DNA from: Bdellovibrionales bacterium
Lineage (GTDB): Bacteria > Bdellovibrionota > Bdellovibrionia > Bdellovibrionales > Bdellovibrionaceae
Direction of reading: 5' to 3'
Length of the DNA stretch: 64,000 nucleotides
Assembly: GCA_005793345.1 (NCBI GenBank)
Contig: SXSU01000092.1
Span: forward strand, 1 to 64,000
The notes under the pieces were generated by a model. That model was not told the DNA's origin, ran no database searches, and worked only from the letters and a program-made list of their open reading frames with translations. Shown piece by piece: positions 33,022 through 41,576 of this stretch (positions are counted from its first letter, which is position 1; each line of letters starts with the position of its first letter). The position numbers were made by a program, and so were the translations under genes.

Positions 33022-34220
33022 TCTTGTAATTTTAAAAATCGTTTATGCAATTTTTGAAACCAGTGGGGAGCTTGTTTGGTCATAACAAGATCTAACATAT
33101 ATTTTCCTGGTAAGTTATAAAAATAATTACCCCAAAATCGAGAATTTAAACTACAGGTATCATTTATTTCATTCAAGTTATTTTCCTTAGCCTCAGTAAT
33201 TTCTGTAGAGTGATTTTTAATACAGTCTAATTTTACCACTTCATTGATTATGCGAAAGTGTTCATTCAGAGTTTGGTTTGGGAGGTAAATTAAATTCAAT
33301 ATATGACTTAAAATATTATCTGGAAACTTTTTATTCAAATCGGAATCAAGATCTCCGGTTGGTGCTATATTGGTTAACTCTAAAACATAAGGACTAAAGG
33401 GGTAAGATAAAAGGGCACTTGCTAAAATTACTTCGCCTTCAACTGCATTTTGAACTAATGTGTTGAAACTCAATTTTTGAATTAAAACTTTAATTTTTTC
33501 TAGAAGCTCAATCGATTTTTGATGTTTTGTTCTTGCAGCATCATGAATAAAATTTTTTGTTTTATTAAGTAGAACTTCGTAAATTAGTCCCTCTATTAGG
33601 CTAAATGAAGAATTATTTAACAATTGATAATTAAAATAATAGAAATGTTCTAATTCAAGAGCAATTCCATCTCGAATTTTAATGTTATTTAGATTTTCAT
33701 TCCATTTTAAATTTAAGAACATTAAATAATGTTTGGAGATATTGAAGTAGGCTAAAATTGGTTTTTTAAGGTGCAGATTTGTGCCTTTGCATCCAAAATT
33801 GTTGCCTTTTAATATTTCTAATAACCGATCAATATATATTTTCTCATTTGGCAATTGTGTTTTAAGTTCTGTAGTTTCATCATTTGTAAAATTACAAATA
33901 CCTTTGCAGGGGTCGACAAGTTTTAAGTTACTTTTAAAGTTTGGTATTTTTATATCATTTAAGTAATTATTTTCGATACTAGGTGTGGCTTTAAGTTGGT
34001 CTAGAAGTTTTCTGCCCTCAATATCAGAATCGATGTCAGCAGGTGATCCAATTGCTAATAATTTAGAGCATTTCAAGTTGTCTTCATCGCTCATTAAAGA
34101 ATTTTTTTTGAGAATTAACTCTACATTTGAATTTAAAGTTTCATCAAATTGATTAATTAAAAAGAATAATAAAAAAAAAGAAAAGATGGCGACGCTTAAA
34201 TATAAAATTATTTTTTTCAT
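33018..34220 (-). CDS. Exported protein of unknown function, 3' end altered by element insertion
   Basis: About 400 residues from the ATG at 34220 (GGAG upstream; an ATG at 34232 is less likely). A single N-terminal hydrophobic segment (KIILYLSVAIFSFFLLFFLI) is followed by a helical, cysteine-containing periplasmic domain (six or more Cys, for example DPCKGICNF). No family was recognised. Its TGA stop codon lies inside the terminal inverted repeat of the element at 32834-33021, so the original C-terminus was probably longer or different. Confidence 0.68.
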   Translation of the reverse strand: MKKIILYLSVAIFSFFLLFFLINQFDETLNSNVELILKKNSLMSDEDNLKCSKLLAIGSPADIDSDIEGRKLLDQLKATPSIENNYLNDIKIPNFKSNLKLVDPCKGICNFTNDETTELKTQLPNEKIYIDRLLEILKGNNFGCKGTNLHLKKPILAYFNISKHYLMFLNLKWNENLNNIKIRDGIALELEHFYYFNYQLLNNSSFSLIEGLIYEVLLNKTKNFIHDAARTKHQKSIELLEKIKVLIQKLSFNTLVQNAVEGEVILASALLSYPFSPYVLELTNIAPTGDLDSDLNKKFPDNILSHILNLIYLPNQTLNEHFRIINEVVKLDCIKNHSTEITEAKENNLNEINDTCSLNSRFWGNYFYNLPGKYMLDLVMTKQAPHWFQKLHKRFLKLQE

Positions 34221-34520
34221 TAATCGCTCCAACCGTTTAAAACTTAAAAAACAAATAGTAATATATCGTAAAATAAATAAAATTGATACTGTAGATTTTC
34301 AGACAGTATAAAAACTTACAAATGTAAAAATAATATACATTCATTAACTATTTACTCATGGAATATTACTTTTTAAATCTTGAGATTGAAACTTTATTAG
34401 TATAAGTTGATTGAATAACGCATCACAAAACTTTAATAGAAATCAATCAACTCTCTGAAGACTTTAGAGTAGTGTACCGTCCAATATTGTTGTTAAATCC
34501 AAAACATTAAAAGGAGATTT
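34221..34520. other. Intergenic region between divergent genes
   Basis: These 300 AT-rich bases include an inverted repeat TACTGT (34287-34292)/ACAGTA (34303-34308) that may mark a regulator site for the minus-strand gene. The strong AAAAGGAG ribosome site of lipA is at the right end. No gene was seen. Confidence 0.35.
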
Positions 34521-35432
34521 ATGTCTGAAATTGCATTAAAACCAATTCGACATCCTAAACCTGAGTGGCTTAAGGTAAAAGCACCATCTAATGGCGATTA
34601 TCATAAAATTAAAGATATGCTTGGAGCTTTAGGGCTAGCAACTGTATGTCAAGAAGCTCGATGTCCTAATATTGGTGAATGCTGGGGTGGTGGTACTGCT
34701 ACTTTTATGTTGCTGGGTGAAGTATGTACACGCGGATGTAAATTTTGTGCTATCAAAACAGGTAATCCCAAGGGCGTTGTAGATAATTTTGAACCTGAAA
34801 AAGTGGGTTACTCGATAGCGCAAATGAAACTTAATTATGTCGTCATCACAAGTGTAGATCGTGATGATTTACCAGATCAAGGTGCTGATCATTTTGCTCG
34901 TACAATTAAAACAATTAAAACAAATAATTCTAAACTTATTGTTGAAGTTTTGACTCCTGATTTTAGGGGGCAACGTGAGTTAATTGATATTGTAACGCTT
35001 GCTCAACCTGATGTATTTGCACACAATGTGGAGACAGTTGAGAGATTACAAAAAAAAGTAAGAGATCCAAGAGCTGGGTATAAGCAATCATTAGATGTTC
35101 TTACTTTTGTTAAAGAAAAAGATCCCACTCGTTATACAAAAACTTCAATAATGTTGGGTTTGGGTGAAGAGGAAAATGAAGTTATTCAAACTTTAAAAGA
35201 CTTAAGAAATGTTGGCTGTGATGTAGTTACGTTTGGTCAGTATTTACAACCAACCTCAAGACATTTAAAGGTTGAAAAATTTATTTCACCAGATGAGTTT
35301 TTAAACTGGCAAAAGATTGCAGAACAAATGGGGTTTTTATATGTTGCCTCTGGACCTCTTGTAAGAAGTTCTTATCGAGCCGGTGAATTTTTTATGCATG
35401 GAATGATTAAAAAAAATAGAGAAAACATTTAA
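34521..35432 (+). CDS. lipA: Lipoyl synthase
   Basis: Radical-SAM enzyme that inserts two sulphurs into protein-bound octanoyl groups. The auxiliary cluster cysteines are in VCQEARCPNIGEC and the radical-SAM CxxxCxxC is in CTRGCKFCAIK. Further signatures are VITSVDRDDLPDQG, the FAHNVETVERL motif, MLGLGEEENEV and the C-terminal SSYRAGE with the conserved serine ligand. The length of 303 residues is normal. It heads a cluster with E2, lpd and lipB, which it serves. AAAAGGAG precedes the ATG. Confidence 0.96.
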   Translation: MSEIALKPIRHPKPEWLKVKAPSNGDYHKIKDMLGALGLATVCQEARCPNIGECWGGGTATFMLLGEVCTRGCKFCAIKTGNPKGVVDNFEPEKVGYSIAQMKLNYVVITSVDRDDLPDQGADHFARTIKTIKTNNSKLIVEVLTPDFRGQRELIDIVTLAQPDVFAHNVETVERLQKKVRDPRAGYKQSLDVLTFVKEKDPTRYTKTSIMLGLGEEENEVIQTLKDLRNVGCDVVTFGQYLQPTSRHLKVEKFISPDEFLNWQKIAEQMGFLYVASGPLVRSSYRAGEFFMHGMIKKNRENI

Positions 35433-35535
35433 ACATTTAAATGTTTAATTATGTAAATAAATAATTTGCATCTATTGTGAGACTTTTACAAAATTAATAT
35501 CGAAATTAAATTTAAATTAGAAAGGAAACTTAAGA

Positions 35536-36849
35536 ATGGCAGTAACTGAAATTAAATTACCAGAAATTGGCGAGGGAGTAACTGAAGGTGAATTGATCAA
35601 GTGGTTGGTTAAAGTCGGAGATAGTATTAAACCAGATCAAGCCATTGCCGAAGTTATGACTGATAAGGCTACTGTTGAAGTTCCTTCACCTATTGCTGGT
35701 GTTGTTAAAGCTATTAAAGCAAAAGAAGGCGATGTCATTAAAGTGGAACAAGTTATGATTGAGGTGGAAGCATCAGGTGCTGCCCCAGCTGCTGTTGCGC
35801 ATTCTCCAGTTCAGCCTTCTTCTAATATACCTGCTGCGCCAGTCGCAAATCCTCCAAAGTTAGCGACAACAAATACAACTCCAACTCCAACAATTAATGC
35901 TGCGGGGGCAAGTTATTATCCTCCAGCTGCCGATTCAAAAGTTTTAGCGACTCCTGCCACTCGAAGATTAGCCCGTGAAACGGGAGTTGATATCAATGGT
36001 ATTAACGGAACTGGGTTAGCGGGGCGAGTAACTAGAGAAGATGTTATTCAAAATGTTGGAATATCGACATCTGTAACAACAACGGCATCAACAACTAAGT
36101 CAATTGGAGCAATACCAAGATTAGCTTATACTAGTACTAATGCTGCTCTTGAGGAGCGTGTTCCTTTGAGAGGTGTTCGCAAGAAAATCGCTGAAAATAT
36201 GCAAATGTGTAAGCAAATTGTTCCCCACTTTACTTTGATGGATGAAGTGAATGTTACTTCGCTTGTAGCTTTTAGAGAGCAATTAAAATCTTTAGCAGAA
36301 AAAGAAGGAACAAAGATTACATATTTACCTTTTGTAATGAAGGCATTGATCTCTACAATTAGACAGTTTCCGATGTTTAATGCTTCGATGGATGATGCAG
36401 CTCAAGAAATTGTTTACAAAAAATATTTTAACATTGGCTTTGCTGCGGACACACCAAATGGTTTAATGGTACCAGTTATTAAAAATGCAGATCAAAAAAC
36501 TATTGTAGAATTAAGTAAAGAAATTATTGATCTTTCAAAACGCGCACGCGATGGAAAATTAAAGCCAGAAGAAATGAAAGGTGCAACAATCACCATTACC
36601 AATATTGGTTCTGTTGGTGGTACATATGCGACTCCAATCATTAATCATCCTGAAGTTGCAATTCTTGGTATGTATAAAATCCAAGATAAAGTTATTTTAG
36701 AGAATGGTGATTTTAAAGTGATTAAAGCGATGAACTATACCATCACAGCAGATCATCGATTGATTGATGGTGCTGTTGCAGCTAATTTCTTGAGAGCATT
36801 TTTTCAACGTATTGAGAACCCTGCAGTATTAATGGCAGATATGATTTAA
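35536..36849 (+). CDS. 2-oxoacid dehydrogenase E2 (dihydrolipoamide acyltransferase)
   Basis: The 437-residue protein starts with one lipoyl domain with the target lysine in VMTDKATVEVPSP (about residue 43), then an Ala/Pro-rich linker and a peripheral-subunit-binding domain (VLATPATRRLARETGVDI, near 140-175). The catalytic domain has LRGVRKKIAENM and ADHRLIDGAVAANF, in which the HxxxDG motif is the active site. The GEGVTEGE lipoyl start is like branched-chain 2-oxoacid E2. It could also serve pyruvate dehydrogenase. No E1 genes are in the window. It lies 24 bases before lpd. Confidence 0.92.
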   Translation: MAVTEIKLPEIGEGVTEGELIKWLVKVGDSIKPDQAIAEVMTDKATVEVPSPIAGVVKAIKAKEGDVIKVEQVMIEVEASGAAPAAVAHSPVQPSSNIPAAPVANPPKLATTNTTPTPTINAAGASYYPPAADSKVLATPATRRLARETGVDINGINGTGLAGRVTREDVIQNVGISTSVTTTASTTKSIGAIPRLAYTSTNAALEERVPLRGVRKKIAENMQMCKQIVPHFTLMDEVNVTSLVAFREQLKSLAEKEGTKITYLPFVMKALISTIRQFPMFNASMDDAAQEIVYKKYFNIGFAADTPNGLMVPVIKNADQKTIVELSKEIIDLSKRARDGKLKPEEMKGATITITNIGSVGGTYATPIINHPEVAILGMYKIQDKVILENGDFKVIKAMNYTITADHRLIDGAVAANFLRAFFQRIENPAVLMADMI

Positions 36850-36873
36850 ATTAAAATATTGGAGTAAATAATT

Positions 36874-38331
36874 ATGAGTCAAAATTTTGATGTAGTAGTA
36901 ATTGGTTCTGGTCCCGGTGGTTATGTGGCTGCAATTCGTTGCGGTCAGTTGGGTTTAAAAACAGCGATCATAGAAAAAGAGTCATTGGGTGGGGTGTGTT
37001 TAAATGTGGGATGTATCCCCTCTAAAGCCATGATTACAGCTTCGCATTTTTTGCATCGAGCTCAGCATGATGCTCCTGAAATGGGTTTTGAAATTCCAGG
37101 TGAAATAAAAGTGAATATGAAAAAGCTTCTTTCGTGGAAAGAATCTGTGACAACCAAAATGTCAGGCGGAGTGGCCCAGCTTTTAAAAGGTAACGGAGTT
37201 ACTGTAATTAAAGGTGACGCCCAATTTAAAACGACAAAAGAAATAACTGTTAAAACATCAACTGGAACAACAGAATCTTTTAGTGCAAAACATTTTATTA
37301 TTGCGACAGGTTCTCGCCCAATAGAAATTCCAAATTTTGCATTTGATGAAAAAGATATTATGTCTTCAACAGGTGCATTAGCTTTGGATCATATTCCTAA
37401 AAAACTACTTGTGATTGGTGGAGGGTATATTGGTCTTGAGATAGGAACTTATTTAGCAAAATTTGGAACTGAAGTGACTGTAGCAGAAGCTCAACAAGCT
37501 ATTTTAAATGGAGTGGTTGACCCCGAGTGTGCGCAAGTTGTTGCACGTAAATTGAAGAAAAATAAAGTTGAAGTTTTATTAAATACTAAAGCTAAAACAC
37601 AAAAGAAAACAAGTAATGGTATTGAGGTTACACTTGAAGTACAAGGTAAAGATCAAGTTAAAATTTTTGATAAAGTTCTAGTTACTGTTGGCCGTCGACC
37701 AAATTCAGATCAAGCTCAGATTAAAAATGTTGGAATCTTGGTTGATGAAAGAGGTTTTGTAAAAGTAGACGCGCAAAGAAGAACTAATATAAATAATATT
37801 TTTGCAATTGGTGATATTGCTTGCCAACCTATGCTAGCTCATAAAGCAAGTTATGAAGGTGTCATGGTTGCTGAAATTATCGCAGGTAAAAATAGAGTTT
37901 ATGATGTTAAGACAGTACCGGCTGTAGTATTTACTGATCCTGAAATTGCATCTGCAGGTATGACTGAAGATGAAGCAAAGGCTAAAGGTTATAAAGATTT
38001 ATTAGTTTCAAAATTTCCGTTTGGTGCAAATGGCAGAGCGGTTTCAATGATGGAAACTGATGGTTTTGTAAAAATGATTGCTGATTCAAAAACACATATT
38101 TTATTAGGTGTTCATATTGTTGGTCCAGAGGCGAGCAATCTGATTTCAGAAGCAGCCCTTGCAATTGAAATGGGTGCGAGATTAGAAGACCTTGCATTAA
38201 CAATTCATCCTCACCCTACACTTGGTGAAACTATGATGGAAGCAGCTGAAGCCACTTTAGGTCATGCAATTCATGTTATTCAAAAACCGCTTGGTGCTTC
38301 GGTAACAGCAAAGCATGAAGCAGCTAAATAA
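36874..38331 (+). CDS. lpdA: Dihydrolipoyl dehydrogenase (E3)
   Basis: FAD/NAD flavoenzyme that reoxidises the dihydrolipoamide of the E2 next door. Signatures: the FAD-binding GSGPGGYVAAIR, the redox disulphide GGVCLNVGCIPSK, the NAD-binding GGGYIGLEIGTYLAKFG, a second FAD motif AIGDIA, and the catalytic His-Glu in HPHPTLGETMMEAAE. Length 485. Its last codons overlap the start of lipB by 17 bases. Confidence 0.96.
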   Translation: MSQNFDVVVIGSGPGGYVAAIRCGQLGLKTAIIEKESLGGVCLNVGCIPSKAMITASHFLHRAQHDAPEMGFEIPGEIKVNMKKLLSWKESVTTKMSGGVAQLLKGNGVTVIKGDAQFKTTKEITVKTSTGTTESFSAKHFIIATGSRPIEIPNFAFDEKDIMSSTGALALDHIPKKLLVIGGGYIGLEIGTYLAKFGTEVTVAEAQQAILNGVVDPECAQVVARKLKKNKVEVLLNTKAKTQKKTSNGIEVTLEVQGKDQVKIFDKVLVTVGRRPNSDQAQIKNVGILVDERGFVKVDAQRRTNINNIFAIGDIACQPMLAHKASYEGVMVAEIIAGKNRVYDVKTVPAVVFTDPEIASAGMTEDEAKAKGYKDLLVSKFPFGANGRAVSMMETDGFVKMIADSKTHILLGVHIVGPEASNLISEAALAIEMGARLEDLALTIHPHPTLGETMMEAAEATLGHAIHVIQKPLGASVTAKHEAAK

Positions 38332-38986
38332 TATTTTGAAGTTTGAAGATTGGGGCCTTGTCAAATATAGTGAGGCCCTTCAAAAGCAAGAACTATATGT
38401 TGAAGAGGTAAAATCTCAAACACGTACCTCTACTGTAATTTTTTGTTCCCACCCTCCAATTGTGACTCTTGGTCGTTCAACTCAAGAGGGTGATTTATGT
38501 GGATGGACGGGGGAAATTCTTAATGTGAATCGTGGCGGTCGGGCCACTTATCATGGCCCTAGCCAATTGGTAATCTATCCTATCATTTCAATTAAAGGGA
38601 CTCGAAATAATTCTGGACCTCAAGATGTCGGAGCTTTTCTTCGTGATTTTGAAAGTGCTATCGTGAAAGTGTTAAAAGATATAAATATTAATTCAACTGG
38701 TAAAAGTTATCAACCGAAGTCACAAAACTCAGATCCATCACCAGAGACTGGAGTATGGGTTGGAGATAAGAAAATCGCATCACTTGGGTTAGCAATTCGA
38801 CATTGGATCACATATCATGGTGCTGCAATTAATGTTGAATATGACAATAAAGCTTTTATTGGATTAAAGCCTTGTGGCTTTGACCCCTCTGTGATGACAT
38901 CCATCGAAGAACAGTTAGGTGCTCCTCCTGATCGTTTATTTCTCAAAGATAGACTTATGATTAGACTCAAAGAAGAATTGTTATAG
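38315..38986 (+). CDS. lipB: Lipoyl(octanoyl) transferase LipB
   Basis: Transfers octanoate from acyl carrier protein to lipoyl domains, the step before LipA. Motifs: VNRGGRATYHGPSQLVIYP, the lysine motif GDKKIASLGLAI and the catalytic cysteine in IGLKPCGFDPSVMTS. Length 223. It overlaps the end of lpd and completes a lipA-E2-lpd-lipB cluster, so enzyme and cofactor assembly are encoded together. Confidence 0.95.
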   Translation: MKQLNNILKFEDWGLVKYSEALQKQELYVEEVKSQTRTSTVIFCSHPPIVTLGRSTQEGDLCGWTGEILNVNRGGRATYHGPSQLVIYPIISIKGTRNNSGPQDVGAFLRDFESAIVKVLKDININSTGKSYQPKSQNSDPSPETGVWVGDKKIASLGLAIRHWITYHGAAINVEYDNKAFIGLKPCGFDPSVMTSIEEQLGAPPDRLFLKDRLMIRLKEELL

Positions 38987-39055
38987 TTTGAGAGTCTTAA
39001 ATAGTGTTTATTTCCAACTACTAAATATATATTGAATTTTTTATGTCAGAACTTG

Positions 39056-39104
39056 TATGATAGGATTGTCATGATAGAAAGTCTATCATGACAATCCTAT
39101 CATA
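39056..39104. repeat. Perfect 23-bp inverted repeat upstream of AAA ATPase gene
   Basis: The arms at 39056-39078 and 39082-39104 are exact reverse complements with a 3-base loop. The core is TTGTCATGATAGA and its complement. It ends 25 bases before the start codon of the ATPase at 39130. No T-run follows on the plus strand, so a simple terminator for lipB is less likely than an operator, an RNA processing hairpin or a mobile-element relic. Confidence 0.85.
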
Positions 39105-39129
39105 AGGTAATATCGAAAGAGGTAGTTAA

Positions 39130-40254
39130 ATGTCATTTATTCATGATGTAATTTTAAACGAAGAAGATATTTGTAACTTAAGTAGAGAGAAAAAAATATT
39201 AAATCATGGGATAGAAAACGGAAAAAAACTGGTGGTCTACGGCAGACGTAACTCCGGTAAAACAAGCTTACTTAAAAATGTAATAATACCAAAATTTGAA
39301 AAAAAAAACAAAAGTGCTTTTGTGATTTTTTGTGATTTTATGGAAGTTAAAGATATAGACTCTATAGCTTTAAGATTAAGAGTTAGTTTTGAAAAAGCTT
39401 TTATGAAAGCATTTCCCAAAGAGACCTTTGTAAAGCAAATTAAAAATTTTTTAGTAGGTTTGCGACCACAGATTACTGTTGATCCTTTAACAGGAGAAAC
39501 ATCTTTAAGTATTACAGCTGAAAAAGCGGGGCAAGAAGTTTCACTGGAGTCAATATTTGAGATACTCGGAAAAAAAATTGCAACGAAAATGAATGTACTA
39601 ATTGTATTAGATGAATTTCAAGACATATCTTTTGTTCCTGAGGCTCAAGGATTATTCAGAGATGCTCTTCAAAAAATGGGAAAAATTCCAGTAGTCATAA
39701 TGGGATCTAAAAAACATTTATTGGCAAAGATGTTTGCTGTTCCGGATGCTCCATTCGCTGACTTTGGTGTAGATATTGAGTTTAATGATATTCCTTACGA
39801 GGAGTACCATGCTTATTGCCAAGAACGATTAAGTAAAAAAGGCATAAAATTATCACTAGAGAACTCAACTATATGGCAAAATTTAATGTGCCGAAATGCT
39901 GAAGCAATGAATATTTTGGGAGCTTATATTTTGGAAAACTTTAGTAATAAAAATATAAATGAATTGGATTTACGGAAATCAATTGAATCAATTATATCAG
40001 AACGTGGATCGCGATATGAAGAGTATATAGGGCACCTGCTAACTTCTGAACAAGAAGTGTTAATAGCAATTGCAAAATATGGTCCTGTACTTGAGCCATC
40101 TTCTAAAGAATTTATCAAAAATCTCAAGTCAGCTCATGCAACTATACTGAAGGCCGTTCGAAATTTAGAAAATCACTCTTATATTGAAAAAACTATGCAA
40201 GGTTATCAATTGGTTAATCCTATGCTAAAGTACTATCTATTGAAGAATAGATAA
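39130..40254 (+). CDS. AAA ATPase with C-terminal winged helix (ATPase_2-like)
   Basis: The 374-residue protein is paralogous to the one at 18-1034 over its length. Walker A YGRRNSGKTS is at about residues 37-46, Walker B VLDEFQD near 160 and IMGSKKH further on. The C-terminal winged helix runs ATILKAVRNLENHSYIEK to NPMLKYYLLKN. Other shared motifs are VIFCDFMEV, VDPLTGETS, and APFADFG before the lid. The family is often found as lone regulators in archaea and bacteria, and some relatives act in defence or in mobile elements. It is monocistronic, preceded by a perfect hairpin. Function unknown. Confidence 0.8.
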   Translation: MSFIHDVILNEEDICNLSREKKILNHGIENGKKLVVYGRRNSGKTSLLKNVIIPKFEKKNKSAFVIFCDFMEVKDIDSIALRLRVSFEKAFMKAFPKETFVKQIKNFLVGLRPQITVDPLTGETSLSITAEKAGQEVSLESIFEILGKKIATKMNVLIVLDEFQDISFVPEAQGLFRDALQKMGKIPVVIMGSKKHLLAKMFAVPDAPFADFGVDIEFNDIPYEEYHAYCQERLSKKGIKLSLENSTIWQNLMCRNAEAMNILGAYILENFSNKNINELDLRKSIESIISERGSRYEEYIGHLLTSEQEVLIAIAKYGPVLEPSSKEFIKNLKSAHATILKAVRNLENHSYIEKTMQGYQLVNPMLKYYLLKNR

Positions 40255-40307
40255 TATTAGACTTTTGCCCTCTAAACTTTTGGTTTTAAAAGTCATACAA
40301 TAATTTA

Positions 40308-41552
40308 ATGCCACGTAAGTATTTAGATACAATTTTATTTTTAATATTTGCTACTTTTTTTTCTTTAATATTTAAAGAAAAAATTCATAAGGCGTTTTTC
40401 TTTAAACACCAAGTTGCAATTGGGCAAATAAAAATAATTGGCAAAGAGTCCTTGAGAAAAGAAAAAAATAGTACTGAATTTGATTTTATAAAATCAAAAA
40501 AAGATAAACTTATCCTTTTTGACCAAGATGTTATTCAGACAGGGGTTGGTTCAAAGGCAATAATAACTGTTGGTTCACTTGTTGAATTAAAAATTAATGA
40601 AAAATCTGAATTTGAATTTTTAAGACTTGAGAATAATAATTATGAAATTAAAATTAATAAAGGGACAGCCGTTGGGACTTTAGAAGAGTCTAACTTTGAA
40701 ACTAAGATAAATAAAAAAAGAAAATTGATATTTAGCGCAGGTAATAAGAGAGTTACAGTGAAACCTTTATTCATTAAAAAAGGTGAAAAAAAAGTAGAAT
40801 TTAAAATTATTAGTAAATCACAAATTGAATTTAATATTGAAGTAGTAACTGGATTCCTGATCGTAAATGAAGAAAGTACTTTAAATGGCCAAGAGAAAGT
40901 CAGTTCTTCTGAAATAATTATGGAACCAAATGATTTATATCCTTCTGAAGAGTTATCATTAAAATCGAAACCTTGCACTTTTATTTCTCCCAAAGAAAAC
41001 GAAATTACTGAATGGTTAAATGAATGGGGAAGTTATCAGTTGCAATGGATGAAAGAAGGAAATTGTACAGATTTTTTAGCGGAAGTGAGCAAATCCGATA
41101 ATTTTGATAAAGTATACTGGTCAAATAAAACTACTGAACAAGTGATTAGTATTGAGCCTCCAAATGAAAAATTTTTTTATTGGAGAATAATTGGATTTAC
41201 TAAAGCTCAAAAAGAAGTTGGGGTTTCAAAAGTAGTTAAGGTAGTAAGGCAAAAATTATTACCTCCTATAATTTCAAATCCAAAAGTTGGTCAGATAATA
41301 TTTCTTAAGAAAAAGAAAAAAAACATAAAAGTATTTGGTGATTGGCATTCTGAACTTGATACCGAGTATTATGAGTATGAACTTGCAAAAGATGTAGAGT
41401 TTAAAAATTTAGTTAAAACTGAACATATTAAACTTCCTCAAGTATTATTTCGGGAATTAGGAGCGGGCACTTATTATTTTAGAGTAAAAAGTAAAAATTC
41501 AAATCGTCCAGATACCCCTTGGTCAGAAATAGTTGATTTCAAAGTTCAATAA
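40308..41552 (+). CDS. FecR-like protein with fibronectin-type-III-like repeats
   Basis: The 414-residue protein has one N-terminal membrane helix (TILFLIFATFFSLIF). A FecR-like domain follows (KLILFDQDVIQTGVGSKAIITVGSLVELKINEKSEF, seen in two stretches of residues 65-100) of the kind that senses cues in the periplasm or binds peptidoglycan. The C-terminal half has two beta-sandwich segments (YQLQWMKEGNCTDFLAEVSK; VFGDWHSELDTEYYEYELAK to TYYFRVKSKNSNRPDTPWSE). The WSE ending resembles the repeats of the protein at 17766. Similar FecR proteins of the same architecture are common in Bdellovibrio-like genomes (from memory). Function unknown. Confidence 0.7.
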   Translation: MPRKYLDTILFLIFATFFSLIFKEKIHKAFFFKHQVAIGQIKIIGKESLRKEKNSTEFDFIKSKKDKLILFDQDVIQTGVGSKAIITVGSLVELKINEKSEFEFLRLENNNYEIKINKGTAVGTLEESNFETKINKKRKLIFSAGNKRVTVKPLFIKKGEKKVEFKIISKSQIEFNIEVVTGFLIVNEESTLNGQEKVSSSEIIMEPNDLYPSEELSLKSKPCTFISPKENEITEWLNEWGSYQLQWMKEGNCTDFLAEVSKSDNFDKVYWSNKTTEQVISIEPPNEKFFYWRIIGFTKAQKEVGVSKVVKVVRQKLLPPIISNPKVGQIIFLKKKKKNIKVFGDWHSELDTEYYEYELAKDVEFKNLVKTEHIKLPQVLFRELGAGTYYFRVKSKNSNRPDTPWSEIVDFKVQ

Positions 41553-41576
41553 TTAAATTTCACTATTCAATTTTCA

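Noticed and set aside
35423-35446. 11-bp inverted repeat AAACATTTAAA/TTTAAATGTTT at the lipA stop codon
   Set aside because: It is entirely A/T-rich with a 2-base spacer and no T-run. Such palindromes are expected by chance in this composition.
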